Source: Nitrospinaceae bacterium
GTDB lineage: Bacteria; Nitrospinota; Nitrospinia; Nitrospinales; VA-1
DNA length: 64,000 bases
Assembly: GCA_029261595.1 (NCBI GenBank)
Contig: JAJDAZ010000012.1
Location: forward strand, 1-64,000
Reading direction: 5' to 3'
The translations under genes were made by a program, and so were the position numbers. Below, in pieces: positions 8,261-15,756 of this stretch (positions are counted from its first letter, which is position 1; each line of letters starts with the position of its first letter). The notes below the pieces were generated by a model, which did no database searches, was not told the origin of the DNA, and saw nothing but the letters and a program-made list of their open reading frames with translations.

Positions 8261-8626
8261 ATGTTCAAACGGCTGATCGATATCGCACGCGCCAATTTCA
8301 GTCACTACAGTGAAAAAAAGGCTGAAGAAAAAACATCTCGGGATTCTATTCACGAATCCGATTTCGATTTTGACGCATCTGAATCGAAAAGGTCTCATCA
8401 GCCCAGAAAGGCAGAAAGCCCCCTTGCCGGACATTATGCCCATCTGGAAATACCTCCAGGGGCTGATCGGAAGGCTGTGAAAGCCGCCTGGAAACGAATG
8501 ATGAAAAAATATCATCCGGATTTGCACGACACCGATCCAGAAAAACGAAAAACCGCCGAGGAGTTGACCCGGCGGTTGACGGAAAGTTATCGAATTGTAG
8601 ACAAAGAACTGTCGAAACATAGATGA
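8261..8626 (+). CDS. Small J-domain protein
   Basis: The 121-residue protein has an unstructured, charged N-terminal half and a C-terminal J domain (about residues 57-118): YAHLEIPPGADRKAVKAAWK, the invariant HPD in KKYHPDLHD, then helix IV ending at the C terminus. J domains stimulate Hsp70 (DnaK) ATPase and deliver clients. It sits 5 bases after the AdoMetDC-like gene and 10 bases before the YbjN/YjfI-like gene, so it is co-transcribed with the PspA island and may recruit DnaK to that system. Confidence 0.85.
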   Translation: MFKRLIDIARANFSHYSEKKAEEKTSRDSIHESDFDFDASESKRSHQPRKAESPLAGHYAHLEIPPGADRKAVKAAWKRMMKKYHPDLHDTDPEKRKTAEELTRRLTESYRIVDKELSKHR

Positions 8627-8636
8627 GGAGTTAAGA

Positions 8637-9032
8637 ATGGCCGATTTCGAAAAAGTGAAAAAGTATTTGTTGGAAATGGGATTCTCCTTTGACAAGGAAA
8701 ATGCCGGGGAAGAACTGGTGGTGGTGAATGACGAAGAACGCGGCGTCAACCATCTGGTGGTCGATTGCGAGGACCCGATTTTGATTCTGGAGCAGGTCAT
8801 CCTGCCGTTACCGAACGCTTCCGCCGAGACCTACAAACGATTACTGCAAATCAACCGTTCCCTGGTGCATGGCGCCTTTGTTCTGGATGACGCAGGCAAG
8901 ACTCTTTTGTTCCGCGATACCCTGCAATTGGAAAACCTCGACCACAATGAGCTGGAAGGCAGTATTGACGCTTTGAGTCTGGCCTTGGCAGAACACGGAG
9001 GAGAGCTTCTTTCCTTTTCAGCATCGAAATAA
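8637..9032 (+). CDS. YbjN/YjfI-like (DUF2170-type) protein upstream of pspA
   Basis: The 131-residue acidic protein has the alpha-beta arrangement of the YbjN/type III secretion chaperone-like fold: an N-terminal helix, a strand pair ending in LVVVND, a central helix ETYKRLLQINRSLVHGAF, a strand TLLFRDTLQLENL and a final helix. In enterobacterial yjf clusters a protein of this shape (YjfI) precedes a PspA homologue, as here. The molecular role is unknown; a chaperone-like part in PspA function is inferred from position. The ATG follows GAGGAG. Confidence 0.55.
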   Translation: MADFEKVKKYLLEMGFSFDKENAGEELVVVNDEERGVNHLVVDCEDPILILEQVILPLPNASAETYKRLLQINRSLVHGAFVLDDAGKTLLFRDTLQLENLDHNELEGSIDALSLALAEHGGELLSFSASK

Positions 9033-9166
9033 CGACTCCACTGCAAGCGGACGGGGTATCCGACGGTGGTTATAATTTAAAAGCCATTGCAAGCCACAGG
9101 GTATAAAACCCACTTGTGGGAATAAAATCCATTTCATTGATATAGACATATAAGGAGTGATTGAAC

Positions 9167-9877
9167 ATGGCAGGATTATTTTCCAGAATTTTCCAGTTGG
9201 GTAAATCCGAGGCGCATTCGATTGTAGATAAGATTGAAGATCCCATCAAAATGACCGAACAGGGAATCCGCGATCTTAAAAAAGATCTGACCACCTCCAT
9301 GCAGAGTCTGGCGCAGGTCAAGGGCATCGTCATGCGCATGCGTAACGATTCCGAGAACAAGAAAAAACTCGCCGCCGATTATGAGCAAAAGGCGATGGCC
9401 CTCCTGCAAAAAGGCCAGGGCGGCTCTTTAGATCCGGCAGAAGCCGAACGTCTGGCGACAGAAGCCTTGTCCCGGAAAGAAACCGCCCAGCAGGAAGCGG
9501 TCCGCTTGAGCAAGGAAATGATCGCGCAGGAAAACATGTCGAATCAATTACAAAAAAATGTGGATAAATTACGCTCCACCATTCAACGTTATGAAAACGA
9601 TCTGATCACATTGAGAGCCCGCGCTAAAACTGCGTCAGCGACGAAAAAACTGAACGCCCAGATCGCCCAGGTCGATGCCGGCGGCACCATCGCCATGCTG
9701 GAAAAAATGCGCGCCAAGGTGGAAGAGGATGAATCCCTCGCAACAGCCTACGGGGAAATCGCCGACGCCAGCACCAGTGTCGACGATGAAATCACCAAAG
9801 CCTTAGGCACCGGGTCCAATCTGCCGCAAGCGTCCGACAGCCTGGCTGCTTTAAAGGCCAAAATGAAAATCTCCTGA
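9167..9877 (+). CDS. pspA: PspA/IM30 family membrane-stress protein
   Basis: The 236-residue protein is a long helical coiled coil of the PspA/Vipp1 family, starting MAGLFSRIFQLGKSEAHSI. PspA-type proteins bind stressed inner membranes and form ESCRT-III-like assemblies that help keep the proton-motive force. The ATG at 9167 is chosen over a TTG six bases earlier because TAAGGAG is then at normal distance. The next gene (DUF4178) starts one base after its stop. A TATAAT at 9071 in the 134-base leader could be a -10 element, but no good -35 lies upstream. The gene neighbours match the yjfJ branch rather than a classical pspABC operon. Confidence 0.85.
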   Translation: MAGLFSRIFQLGKSEAHSIVDKIEDPIKMTEQGIRDLKKDLTTSMQSLAQVKGIVMRMRNDSENKKKLAADYEQKAMALLQKGQGGSLDPAEAERLATEALSRKETAQQEAVRLSKEMIAQENMSNQLQKNVDKLRSTIQRYENDLITLRARAKTASATKKLNAQIAQVDAGGTIAMLEKMRAKVEEDESLATAYGEIADASTSVDDEITKALGTGSNLPQASDSLAALKAKMKIS

Positions 9878-9878
9878 C

Positions 9879-10415
9879 ATGGCCTTCGATTTTTTCAAAA
9901 AGAAAAAAGAAGAAACGAAGCTCGAAGACCTCGTTCTTTCTAAGCTGAAACCCGGTTTCCTGGTGGATTACGACATGCGGACGCACAAGGTCCTGGCGCA
10001 AAATCATTACAAGTGGGAAGAGGGCGCCGTCACCCACGAGTGGGAATTGAAAGAGGGGTCTGAATCCTGGTTCCTGGAACGGGTGGAGGAGGACGGCGAG
10101 GTCTTGTGGTCGCTCAGCCAGAAAAAGCCGATCTCCATGCTGGAGGGAGACATCGCCAGCCATATCGAAAAAAACGAAGACCCGCCTGAGCAAGTGGTGT
10201 ATCTGGGAAAAACATTTTATTATGAGGAAGACGATATCGGTGAGTTTTTCCGCGGGGATGCGAAGGATGGGTTGCCCTTTGTCGCCTGGGATTTCACCGA
10301 CGAAAAGGGAGAAGAGTCTTTAACCATCGAGCAATGGGGCGAAACCAAATTCGACATGACCCTAGGTTTTGAAGTGGAAGAGTACCAGTTCACCAATATC
10401 CTGCCTGGGGAGTGA
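9879..10415 (+). CDS. DUF4178/YjfK-like protein
   Basis: The 178-residue protein starts with a basic patch (FDFFKKKKEE) and then a beta-rich domain with LKPGFLVDYDMRTHKVL, HEWELKEGSESWFLER and a closing EEYQFTNILPG. This fits the DUF4178-type proteins found beside PspA, DUF350 and polyamine synthase genes. Function is not known. It begins one base after the pspA stop, so the two are translationally coupled. Its repeated E/W-rich strands suggest a soluble, membrane-peripheral protein. Confidence 0.65.
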   Translation: MAFDFFKKKKEETKLEDLVLSKLKPGFLVDYDMRTHKVLAQNHYKWEEGAVTHEWELKEGSESWFLERVEEDGEVLWSLSQKKPISMLEGDIASHIEKNEDPPEQVVYLGKTFYYEEDDIGEFFRGDAKDGLPFVAWDFTDEKGEESLTIEQWGETKFDMTLGFEVEEYQFTNILPGE

Positions 10416-10455
10416 TCCATCCTCGGCGCTGATTTTCAAAGCAAACCCCGTTTTC

Positions 10456-10487
10456 ACCGCAAAGACGCAAAGAACGCAAAGGGTTAA
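10456..10487 (+). repeat. Left inverted repeat flanking the GxxExxY gene
   Basis: The sequence ACCGCAAAGACGCAAAG followed by AACGCAAAG and TTAA is repeated in inverted orientation at 10861-10892, with two mismatches over 26 bases. The arms flank only the GxxExxY gene and contain its stop codon, so the gene plus arms look like one inserted unit. Confidence 0.75.
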
Positions 10488-10861
10488 AGGCCGAGTACCA
10501 CTCTTTCAATACCGTCTTTTAGCGCGGGAACATTGAAATTGACCAACAGTCCGAGTTTGCACTCTGTCAGTTTTAAGTAGGTCAATATCTGAGCTATATG
10601 GACCGGTGAAACCCGATCCACCGCTTTTAATTCGACCACGACTTTTTGATCCACAAGAAAATCAAGGCGAAGATTGCAATCCATTAAAACACCTTTGTAT
10701 TCCACCGGTCTGGATAACTCTTTTTGAAAAGGAATATGTTGCAGAGATAATTCCCGTGCCAGGCATTCCTGGTAAACGTTTTCCAATAATCCCGGCCCAA
10801 GAGATTTGTGAACCTCAATACAAGCCCCAATGATTTTTTTAGATAATTCATTTTCGTCCAT
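10484..10861 (-). CDS. GxxExxY family protein (PD-(D/E)XK-like)
   Basis: The 125-residue protein starts at MDENELSKK and has the family motif GPGLLENVYQECL, followed by the conserved LRLDFLV and VVVELKAVD strands that carry the acidic/Lys residues of a PD-(D/E)XK nuclease-like core. These proteins are very common in environmental genomes, often in many copies, and their function is unknown. A longer frame to 10933 only translates the flanking repeat (NRKDAKGAK), so the shorter start is used. It is flanked by inverted GCAAAG-rich repeats and splits the PspA island, which suggests it was inserted there. Confidence 0.85.
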   Translation of the reverse strand: MDENELSKKIIGACIEVHKSLGPGLLENVYQECLARELSLQHIPFQKELSRPVEYKGVLMDCNLRLDFLVDQKVVVELKAVDRVSPVHIAQILTYLKLTECKLGLLVNFNVPALKDGIERVVLGL

Positions 10862-10892
10862 CTTTGCGCCCTTTGCGTCTTTGCGGTTAACC
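10861..10892 (-). repeat. Right inverted repeat flanking the GxxExxY gene
   Basis: On the minus strand this reads AACCGCAAAGACGCAAAG then GGCGCAAAG, the inverted partner of 10456-10487. It ends at the ATG of the GxxExxY gene, so the gene's 5' leader is made of repeat. Confidence 0.75.
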
Positions 10893-10929
10893 AATCTTTG
10901 TTTATTAAAAAAAGTGGAATGCGTAAAGC

Positions 10930-12507
10930 TCAATAAACATCCCAGTCGCCCTGGCGGTAATACTTGAGGAGGACCGGATTGAACTGGGTGTTCACCTCGA
11001 TTTCATCTGACAGCTCAAAAATACCCTTGCCGAAATGGGCCATTGCTGTCATGGCGTCCCGGTTGATGAACCGGGTGTCCAATCCTGAAAACTCCAACTT
11101 GAGCATGTTTTCCTTGAGTTTTTCCGCCGACATCGCATCCTTCTTCACCCCCAGGTTCCAGCCCCAGTCGCCCATCGTGGGAATGGAGTTCTGATAGGGA
11201 ACGACCGAGAACCCGCCCGCTTCCATACTTTTCTTAATGCACAGAAACGCTTCCCGCGAATACAGAGGGCTCGTGCTCTGAGTGACCAGCACCCCGAACG
11301 GTTTTAAATGCTTGTTGGCCATTTTATAGAAACCCAGAGAATACAACAGGGACAGAGATACCGATTTGGGATCGGGAAGATCGACGATGATCGCGTCATA
11401 AAACGATTCGGAGTTTTGCATGAACTGATACGCGTCCTGATTGATGACCTTTACACGGTCAGAGTTTAAGGACCCCTCATTGACCGTTAGAAAAATTTCG
11501 TGCGATTGTGCAAGTTTCGTCATCGCAGGATCGAGGTCCACCACCGTAATGCGTTCGACATCCGGGTATTTCAACAGCTCCCTGACCGCAAGGCCGTCGC
11601 CTCCACCCAGAATCAAAATATCTTTTCGCTCTTTCAATAAACTGACAGCCGGATGCACCAGGGGTTCGTGGTAGCGTTCTTCATCGTAAGTGCTGAACTG
11701 GGTGCTTCCATTTAAGAACAACCAGAAGTCGTCCTTCCATTGGGTGATGGTGATTTTCTGGTAGCGGGTCTGTTCTTCGTAGATGATTTTATCTTTATAT
11801 TTGTGCTGTTCGCCAAACAGGATGATGGGCTTGGCAAAGACAGCCGCTAAAGCGACCGCAATCACCAATGCCAGAAAAGTGGATTTTATAATTTTCGCCC
11901 AATTGAGCTTGTTGGAAAATTTCCACAGGATCAACCCCGCCACCAGCAGATTGATGCCACCCAGCAGAATGGGCGTGTAGGTCAGTCCTAAAAACGGCAG
12001 GAGCACGAAAGCAAACAACGCGCCGCCCGCGAGAGATCCATAATAGTCGTATTCCATCACCGAGGAAATATTGACCCGGAGCGGTTCATAAGTTTCGTTG
12101 ATCCGGGTGACCAGCGGGATTTCCAGCCCCGTCAAAAACCCGATCAGACAGGCGATGCCGTAAATCACAAATCCGTTGTGGGTGGTGAATGCGGCGATCC
12201 AGAACGCAAAAATAGCGGAAAAAGTGCAGAAAAATGAAAGGCCGAATTCAGCAAAGACATACCGGTCCAGCAGAAACCCTTCCAGTCTCCGGCTTTGCCG
12301 GCTTCCAAGCCCCATGGAAAACATCATCAAGGAAATCACCACGGTCCACTGCAAAATGGTGTTGCCCAGCAGGTAGCTGGCGAGCGTGGCCAGAGTGTAT
12401 TCCGTCACCATCGCCGCGCAGCCGGTGGCGAACATGCAGACTTTTAAAATTACACTCAGATTGAAGCGGGAAGGTTTAAGAGAATGTTTTGATTTCGGGG
12501 AAGCCAT
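10930..12507 (-). CDS. Membrane-anchored spermidine synthase-like aminopropyltransferase
   Basis: The 525-residue protein has six to seven membrane helices in its first 215 residues and a SpeE-like SAM-binding domain after that. The domain shows ILILGGGDGLAVREL (nucleotide-binding loop), VVDLDPAM and the catalytic-type block DAIIVDLPDPKS. Soluble spermidine synthases move an aminopropyl group from decarboxylated SAM to putrescine; membrane forms are often found with PspA and DUF350 genes. The substrate is unproven. It shares the island with an AdoMetDC-like gene, which could supply the donor. The ATG follows only a weak ribosome site. Confidence 0.85.
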   Translation of the reverse strand: MASPKSKHSLKPSRFNLSVILKVCMFATGCAAMVTEYTLATLASYLLGNTILQWTVVISLMMFSMGLGSRQSRRLEGFLLDRYVFAEFGLSFFCTFSAIFAFWIAAFTTHNGFVIYGIACLIGFLTGLEIPLVTRINETYEPLRVNISSVMEYDYYGSLAGGALFAFVLLPFLGLTYTPILLGGINLLVAGLILWKFSNKLNWAKIIKSTFLALVIAVALAAVFAKPIILFGEQHKYKDKIIYEEQTRYQKITITQWKDDFWLFLNGSTQFSTYDEERYHEPLVHPAVSLLKERKDILILGGGDGLAVRELLKYPDVERITVVDLDPAMTKLAQSHEIFLTVNEGSLNSDRVKVINQDAYQFMQNSESFYDAIIVDLPDPKSVSLSLLYSLGFYKMANKHLKPFGVLVTQSTSPLYSREAFLCIKKSMEAGGFSVVPYQNSIPTMGDWGWNLGVKKDAMSAEKLKENMLKLEFSGLDTRFINRDAMTAMAHFGKGIFELSDEIEVNTQFNPVLLKYYRQGDWDVY

Positions 12508-12521
12508 AAGAAACCGGGAAG

Positions 12522-12700
12522 AAGCCCGCTACGCTCGCTCCCGCGAGGGGGCCAGCCTAGGGCTGGATCAAATATTAACGCGCCATGGATTTATAGCGGA
12601 CCATATCTTCCATTGTGACGAATTTTTACCCAGAGATCTCAGAGGCTCGTGAGCGTAGCGAGCGGAGCCCAAGCTTCCTCCCCACGTAGTGGGGCGAGCG
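12522..12700 (+). repeat. Dispersed hairpin repeat copy B
   Basis: This gap between the spermidine synthase start and the DUF350 end holds a copy of the dispersed family. It runs from GCCAGCCTAGGGCTGGAT (12551) through CTCGTGAGCGTAGCGAGCGG to a perfect hairpin CCCCAC-GTA-GTGGGG (about 12680-12694). It aligns along its length with 48836-48980. No protein is encoded. Confidence 0.75.
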
Positions 12701-12719
12701 CCCTCTGCGGAAGAGCCGG

Positions 12720-13565
12720 TCACAAGCACCAGATGATCAGAAAGGAAGAGCCAATGTAAGACACGGCTTCAAGATAGGCGGCTCCCATATTGGGTTTCTC
12801 CTGATTCACCAGTTCGTCGGCCAGACTTCTGCCGGGGAGCAGAACGCGGTCGGTCACCACGCGTGCGGCGGGCAACAACAAAAGCCCCAAAAGGACCATC
12901 CAGAAAAAGGCCATCAGATTGCTGGACCAGGAAATAAAATCCTCGGCGGAGGCGGCGCGTAAAAGGTTACCGATGGCGATCAGTGCTCCCGCGAAACCCA
13001 CTCCCACCGCGACGTTGTCCTTTTCGATGTGGTCGTGGATATCGTAATGGGTGATCAAGTTATAATAATGACCGATCACTACCAGCACGCCCTGGCCGAC
13101 GGCCCAGAACACTAGCGTTGTGTAAATATTTCCTCCGATTCCATAAACTGCGCCAAAAATATTCAGCCCGGACGCGACGAACACCGCAAACTCCACCACG
13201 CCGGTGCCGCAGTTCTGATCATCGATAATTTCCTTACGAATTTTGAACTTGGAGAGAATGAACCGATCGTTGATCCACGCCGAAACGTTGAGCAGGGTCA
13301 TGCCGAGCAATCCATATACCAGAAGGTCGGCCAAATCTTCCATAAGTCCTGCCGAGGGCCCGACGATCACCCCGCCGATGGAGAAGATCAATCCCAGGTA
13401 ATAGCCGCTCACCACCAGGGCAAGCGCGGCATTGTCCTCTTCGACCAGTTCGTGGTGAAAATTGTATCCCCTCCGGCACAAGCGAAACACGATATGCCCC
13501 AGGGCGAACAGGGCAAGGCAGGCAATCAAATAAATAACGGAGGTTAATAAATTATCCAGTAACAT
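12720..13565 (-). CDS. Duplicated DUF350 (YjfL-like) inner-membrane protein
   Basis: The 281-residue protein has about eight membrane helices in two homologous halves. The pair VEEDNAALALVVSGYYLGL / IEKDNVAVGVGFAGALIAI and the later DLADLLVYGLLGMTLLNV / SSNLMAFFWMVLLGLLLLP show the internal repeat. Usual DUF350 proteins are about 130 residues with four helices, so this is a tandem fusion of two units. DUF350 genes occur beside PspA, DUF4178 and polyamine synthase genes; the function is not known, but an ion or small-solute membrane role is often suspected. Confidence 0.85.
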   Translation of the reverse strand: MLLDNLLTSVIYLIACLALFALGHIVFRLCRRGYNFHHELVEEDNAALALVVSGYYLGLIFSIGGVIVGPSAGLMEDLADLLVYGLLGMTLLNVSAWINDRFILSKFKIRKEIIDDQNCGTGVVEFAVFVASGLNIFGAVYGIGGNIYTTLVFWAVGQGVLVVIGHYYNLITHYDIHDHIEKDNVAVGVGFAGALIAIGNLLRAASAEDFISWSSNLMAFFWMVLLGLLLLPAARVVTDRVLLPGRSLADELVNQEKPNMGAAYLEAVSYIGSSFLIIWCL

Positions 13566-13674
13566 TTCGATAGGATTTATAAAGTTTAATGTTTTTTGGC
13601 TTGTGCAATGGCCAATCCTTTAAATGAATAGTTGGTTCATAGTCCAGATTGAAAAATTTGTTTAGCCACTTGTT

Positions 13675-13712
13675 TCCTCCCCTTGTAACGGGGCCACGTA
13701 GTGGGGTTACTT
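13675..13712 (+). repeat. Dispersed hairpin repeat copy C (short, partial)
   Basis: A short segment with CCTCCCC, CGGGG and CCACGTAGTGG resembles the hairpin end of the dispersed repeat family. It overlaps the stop codon of the lipoprotein gene on the minus strand. Only the hairpin part is recognisable, so membership is tentative. Confidence 0.4.
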
Positions 13713-14408
13713 TCCGAAACGCATTCCCCGGCTACGAAAAGAATTTTTGCTTCTTCCCATTCTTTGATTGACCTTATTTTTAAACCGGCTTTGCGAGCGG
13801 GTCTTTTGAGTCGCTTTGCGGGCATAAAAATTCGGTTTTTGTTTTTTAGTCACCGATCCGTTGGTTCCATATTGTTTGTTGGCGCCGAAATAAGGGCGAC
13901 CGCCCATTCGGGAATTGTTGTAATCACTATAGTGGTTGCGGCTTAAGCCAAATCCCGCCCAGTTCATCACCTGGGACATGAGCATGTATTTACCATAAAA
14001 CTCCCACATACTGCCGCCGCTGTCATTCTGCCGCCACTGGCCGTATTCAGGGTTTCCCACGTATTGATACCCGTTGGGAAAGGGAGTGGTCGTCACCTCC
14101 CCGGTGGGAGTTTTCGCCGCCAGTGCCATTCCGAGAAACGGTTCGTTTTTTTTGTAGTAAGGTTCCGTGACTTCGACGAAGGGGCGGATGTCCTTGATTT
14201 CCCCTTTTTCGATACGATACTGATGAAAATAAGAAGAGACAAAATTCCCCTCTTCCCGCATATCGTTCAGGACGATGGCATATTCTTTTTCCCCGGCCAG
14301 TTCCTTTTGCAGTTTTTCGACCGGACTGCTCAGCCCCCCGCAACCTGAAAAAACCAGGGTCAGGATAGCCAGGGAAAAGATCAGCCTTAAAGAATAAAAT
14401 GTTCTCAT
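13707..14408 (-). CDS. Lipoprotein of the PspA island (YjfM/DUF1190-like position)
   Basis: The 233-residue protein has a lipoprotein signal peptide (residues 1-22, lipobox LVFSGC). The mature part has YAIVLNDMREEGNFVSSYFHQYRI, a central acidic/aromatic region, and a tail rich in Arg, Lys, Ser and Asn with several Tyr-Gly steps. No family is certain. In yjf-type PspA clusters a small lipoprotein with a similar low-complexity tail (YjfM) follows YjfL, as here. It probably sits in the periplasm attached to a membrane. Its last codons overlap a repeat. Confidence 0.6.
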   Translation of the reverse strand: MRTFYSLRLIFSLAILTLVFSGCGGLSSPVEKLQKELAGEKEYAIVLNDMREEGNFVSSYFHQYRIEKGEIKDIRPFVEVTEPYYKKNEPFLGMALAAKTPTGEVTTTPFPNGYQYVGNPEYGQWRQNDSGGSMWEFYGKYMLMSQVMNWAGFGLSRNHYSDYNNSRMGGRPYFGANKQYGTNGSVTKKQKPNFYARKATQKTRSQSRFKNKVNQRMGRSKNSFRSRGMRFGK

Positions 14409-14623
14409 TCGTTGTTTTGAGTTGAATAGATTTAAAGTTGCTATGGGAAAAAGATTCTACCAAGTGATACCCTATACGGGAAGAAAAACCGTGTCAATGC
14501 CCATAATATTTGACCTTAAAGGCGTGAAACTCCCTCCGGCTTTTTTTTATAGCAGGAACTCGTGATATATTGCGCTTGAGGGACGCGTGTGGTGCCGAGT
14601 CGATCAATTTCCTTATGGTCTGA

Positions 14624-15730
14624 ATGAGTTCAATGTATTTAAAGTACATCCAACGGTTTTTACAGCGTCGCGAGCTTCGCTATCCCCTCACGCTCATCGT
14701 CATTCTTTTTGGCATGATCCTCGTGTTTGCGCTGGTCTTTTCCATATTTGAAAAAGACGTGACCTTCGCCGACGGACTGTGGACCGCTTATATTACTGTC
14801 ACCACCATCGGCTACGGGGATTATTCCGCTCACACCCCGGCGGGAAGAATCATCACCGTCCTCACGTCGTTATTTGGCATCGGGTGTTTTGCCGTATTCA
14901 CTGGAATCATTGTTGAGAAAGCCCTTCAAAGGAGAATGAAAAAAATGAAAGGGGAAGGAACGTATACTGGAGACGGACATTTGGTGATTGTGAATGTGCC
15001 GTCTTATGAAGAGATCCAGGAACTGCTGAAGGAGCTGGACTTGAGCCCCGATTTCAAGGAAATTCGCCGCGTCATTTTGACCGATGCTCTCCCCAACGGA
15101 GACAAGGAAATCCCCGGCAGGCTCTCAAGCAAGGTCGATGGATTCATCATGGGACTGCCCTCCACCATGGAAACGTTGGAGCGGGCGAATGTTCCGAAAG
15201 CCAAAGCCTGCCTTTTCATGTCTTCGGCGACAGACACAAAACTGGATGACACCAACACCCTGACGGCAGGGCTCATCGAAAAAAACTGTCCTGAGGTGGT
15301 CACCATCATTTCCTGTAGTCGGCCGGCGACCTTAAAAAACCTGAAAGCGTTTAACATCGACGGCGGCATCAACGCCACCGACCTGAACGTGGGACTTCTG
15401 GTGCAGGAACTGGAAGACCCCGGCGTGTTCGAGGTTTACAGTCAACTCTCCAGCAACCTCGGGGGTAGCCAGATATACATTAGCCGGACTCCTGTAGGAA
15501 GCTGGGAGGGAGATATCAGCCAACTCACCATCGGGCAGATAAAACTCGCCGCAATCCGGTTGAGTTTTCCGGCGGATCTGATCGGAGTGAAACGAGAATC
15601 CGAGGAGAAATTATTACTCAGCTCAGGCAACGATTTACAGCTGATCGCCACCGACCGGTTGGTTTATTTGGCCAAAGAACGCTTCGAATGGCGTTCGCAT
15701 AGTCTGGAAATTATAGGGCAAAAGGTTTAA
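14624..15730 (+). CDS. Two-helix potassium channel with RCK-like domains
   Basis: The 368-residue protein has two membrane helices (about 20-42 and 82-104) around a pore loop with the K+ selectivity filter TTIGYGD. The cytoplasmic part looks like TrkA-N/RCK domains (from about 115), but the usual glycine-rich nucleotide loop is replaced by DGHLVIVNVPSYEE, so ligand binding may differ. A C-terminal TrkA-C-like part follows (about 285-365). Such channels set membrane potential. It borders the PspA island, facing the lipoprotein across a 215-base gap, and is followed 26 bases later by yhaO. Confidence 0.88.
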   Translation: MSSMYLKYIQRFLQRRELRYPLTLIVILFGMILVFALVFSIFEKDVTFADGLWTAYITVTTIGYGDYSAHTPAGRIITVLTSLFGIGCFAVFTGIIVEKALQRRMKKMKGEGTYTGDGHLVIVNVPSYEEIQELLKELDLSPDFKEIRRVILTDALPNGDKEIPGRLSSKVDGFIMGLPSTMETLERANVPKAKACLFMSSATDTKLDDTNTLTAGLIEKNCPEVVTIISCSRPATLKNLKAFNIDGGINATDLNVGLLVQELEDPGVFEVYSQLSSNLGGSQIYISRTPVGSWEGDISQLTIGQIKLAAIRLSFPADLIGVKRESEEKLLLSSGNDLQLIATDRLVYLAKERFEWRSHSLEIIGQKV

Positions 15731-15756
15731 CTCATCCCAACTCGAACGCTCCGCTC

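Noticed and set aside
9161..9163. A TTG start for pspA.
   Set aside because: The TAAGGAG site is only three bases away; the ATG at 9167 has normal spacing and matches the family start.
10456..10892. The GCAAAG repeats as CRISPR repeats.
   Set aside because: There are only two imperfect inverted copies around a gene, with no spacer array.
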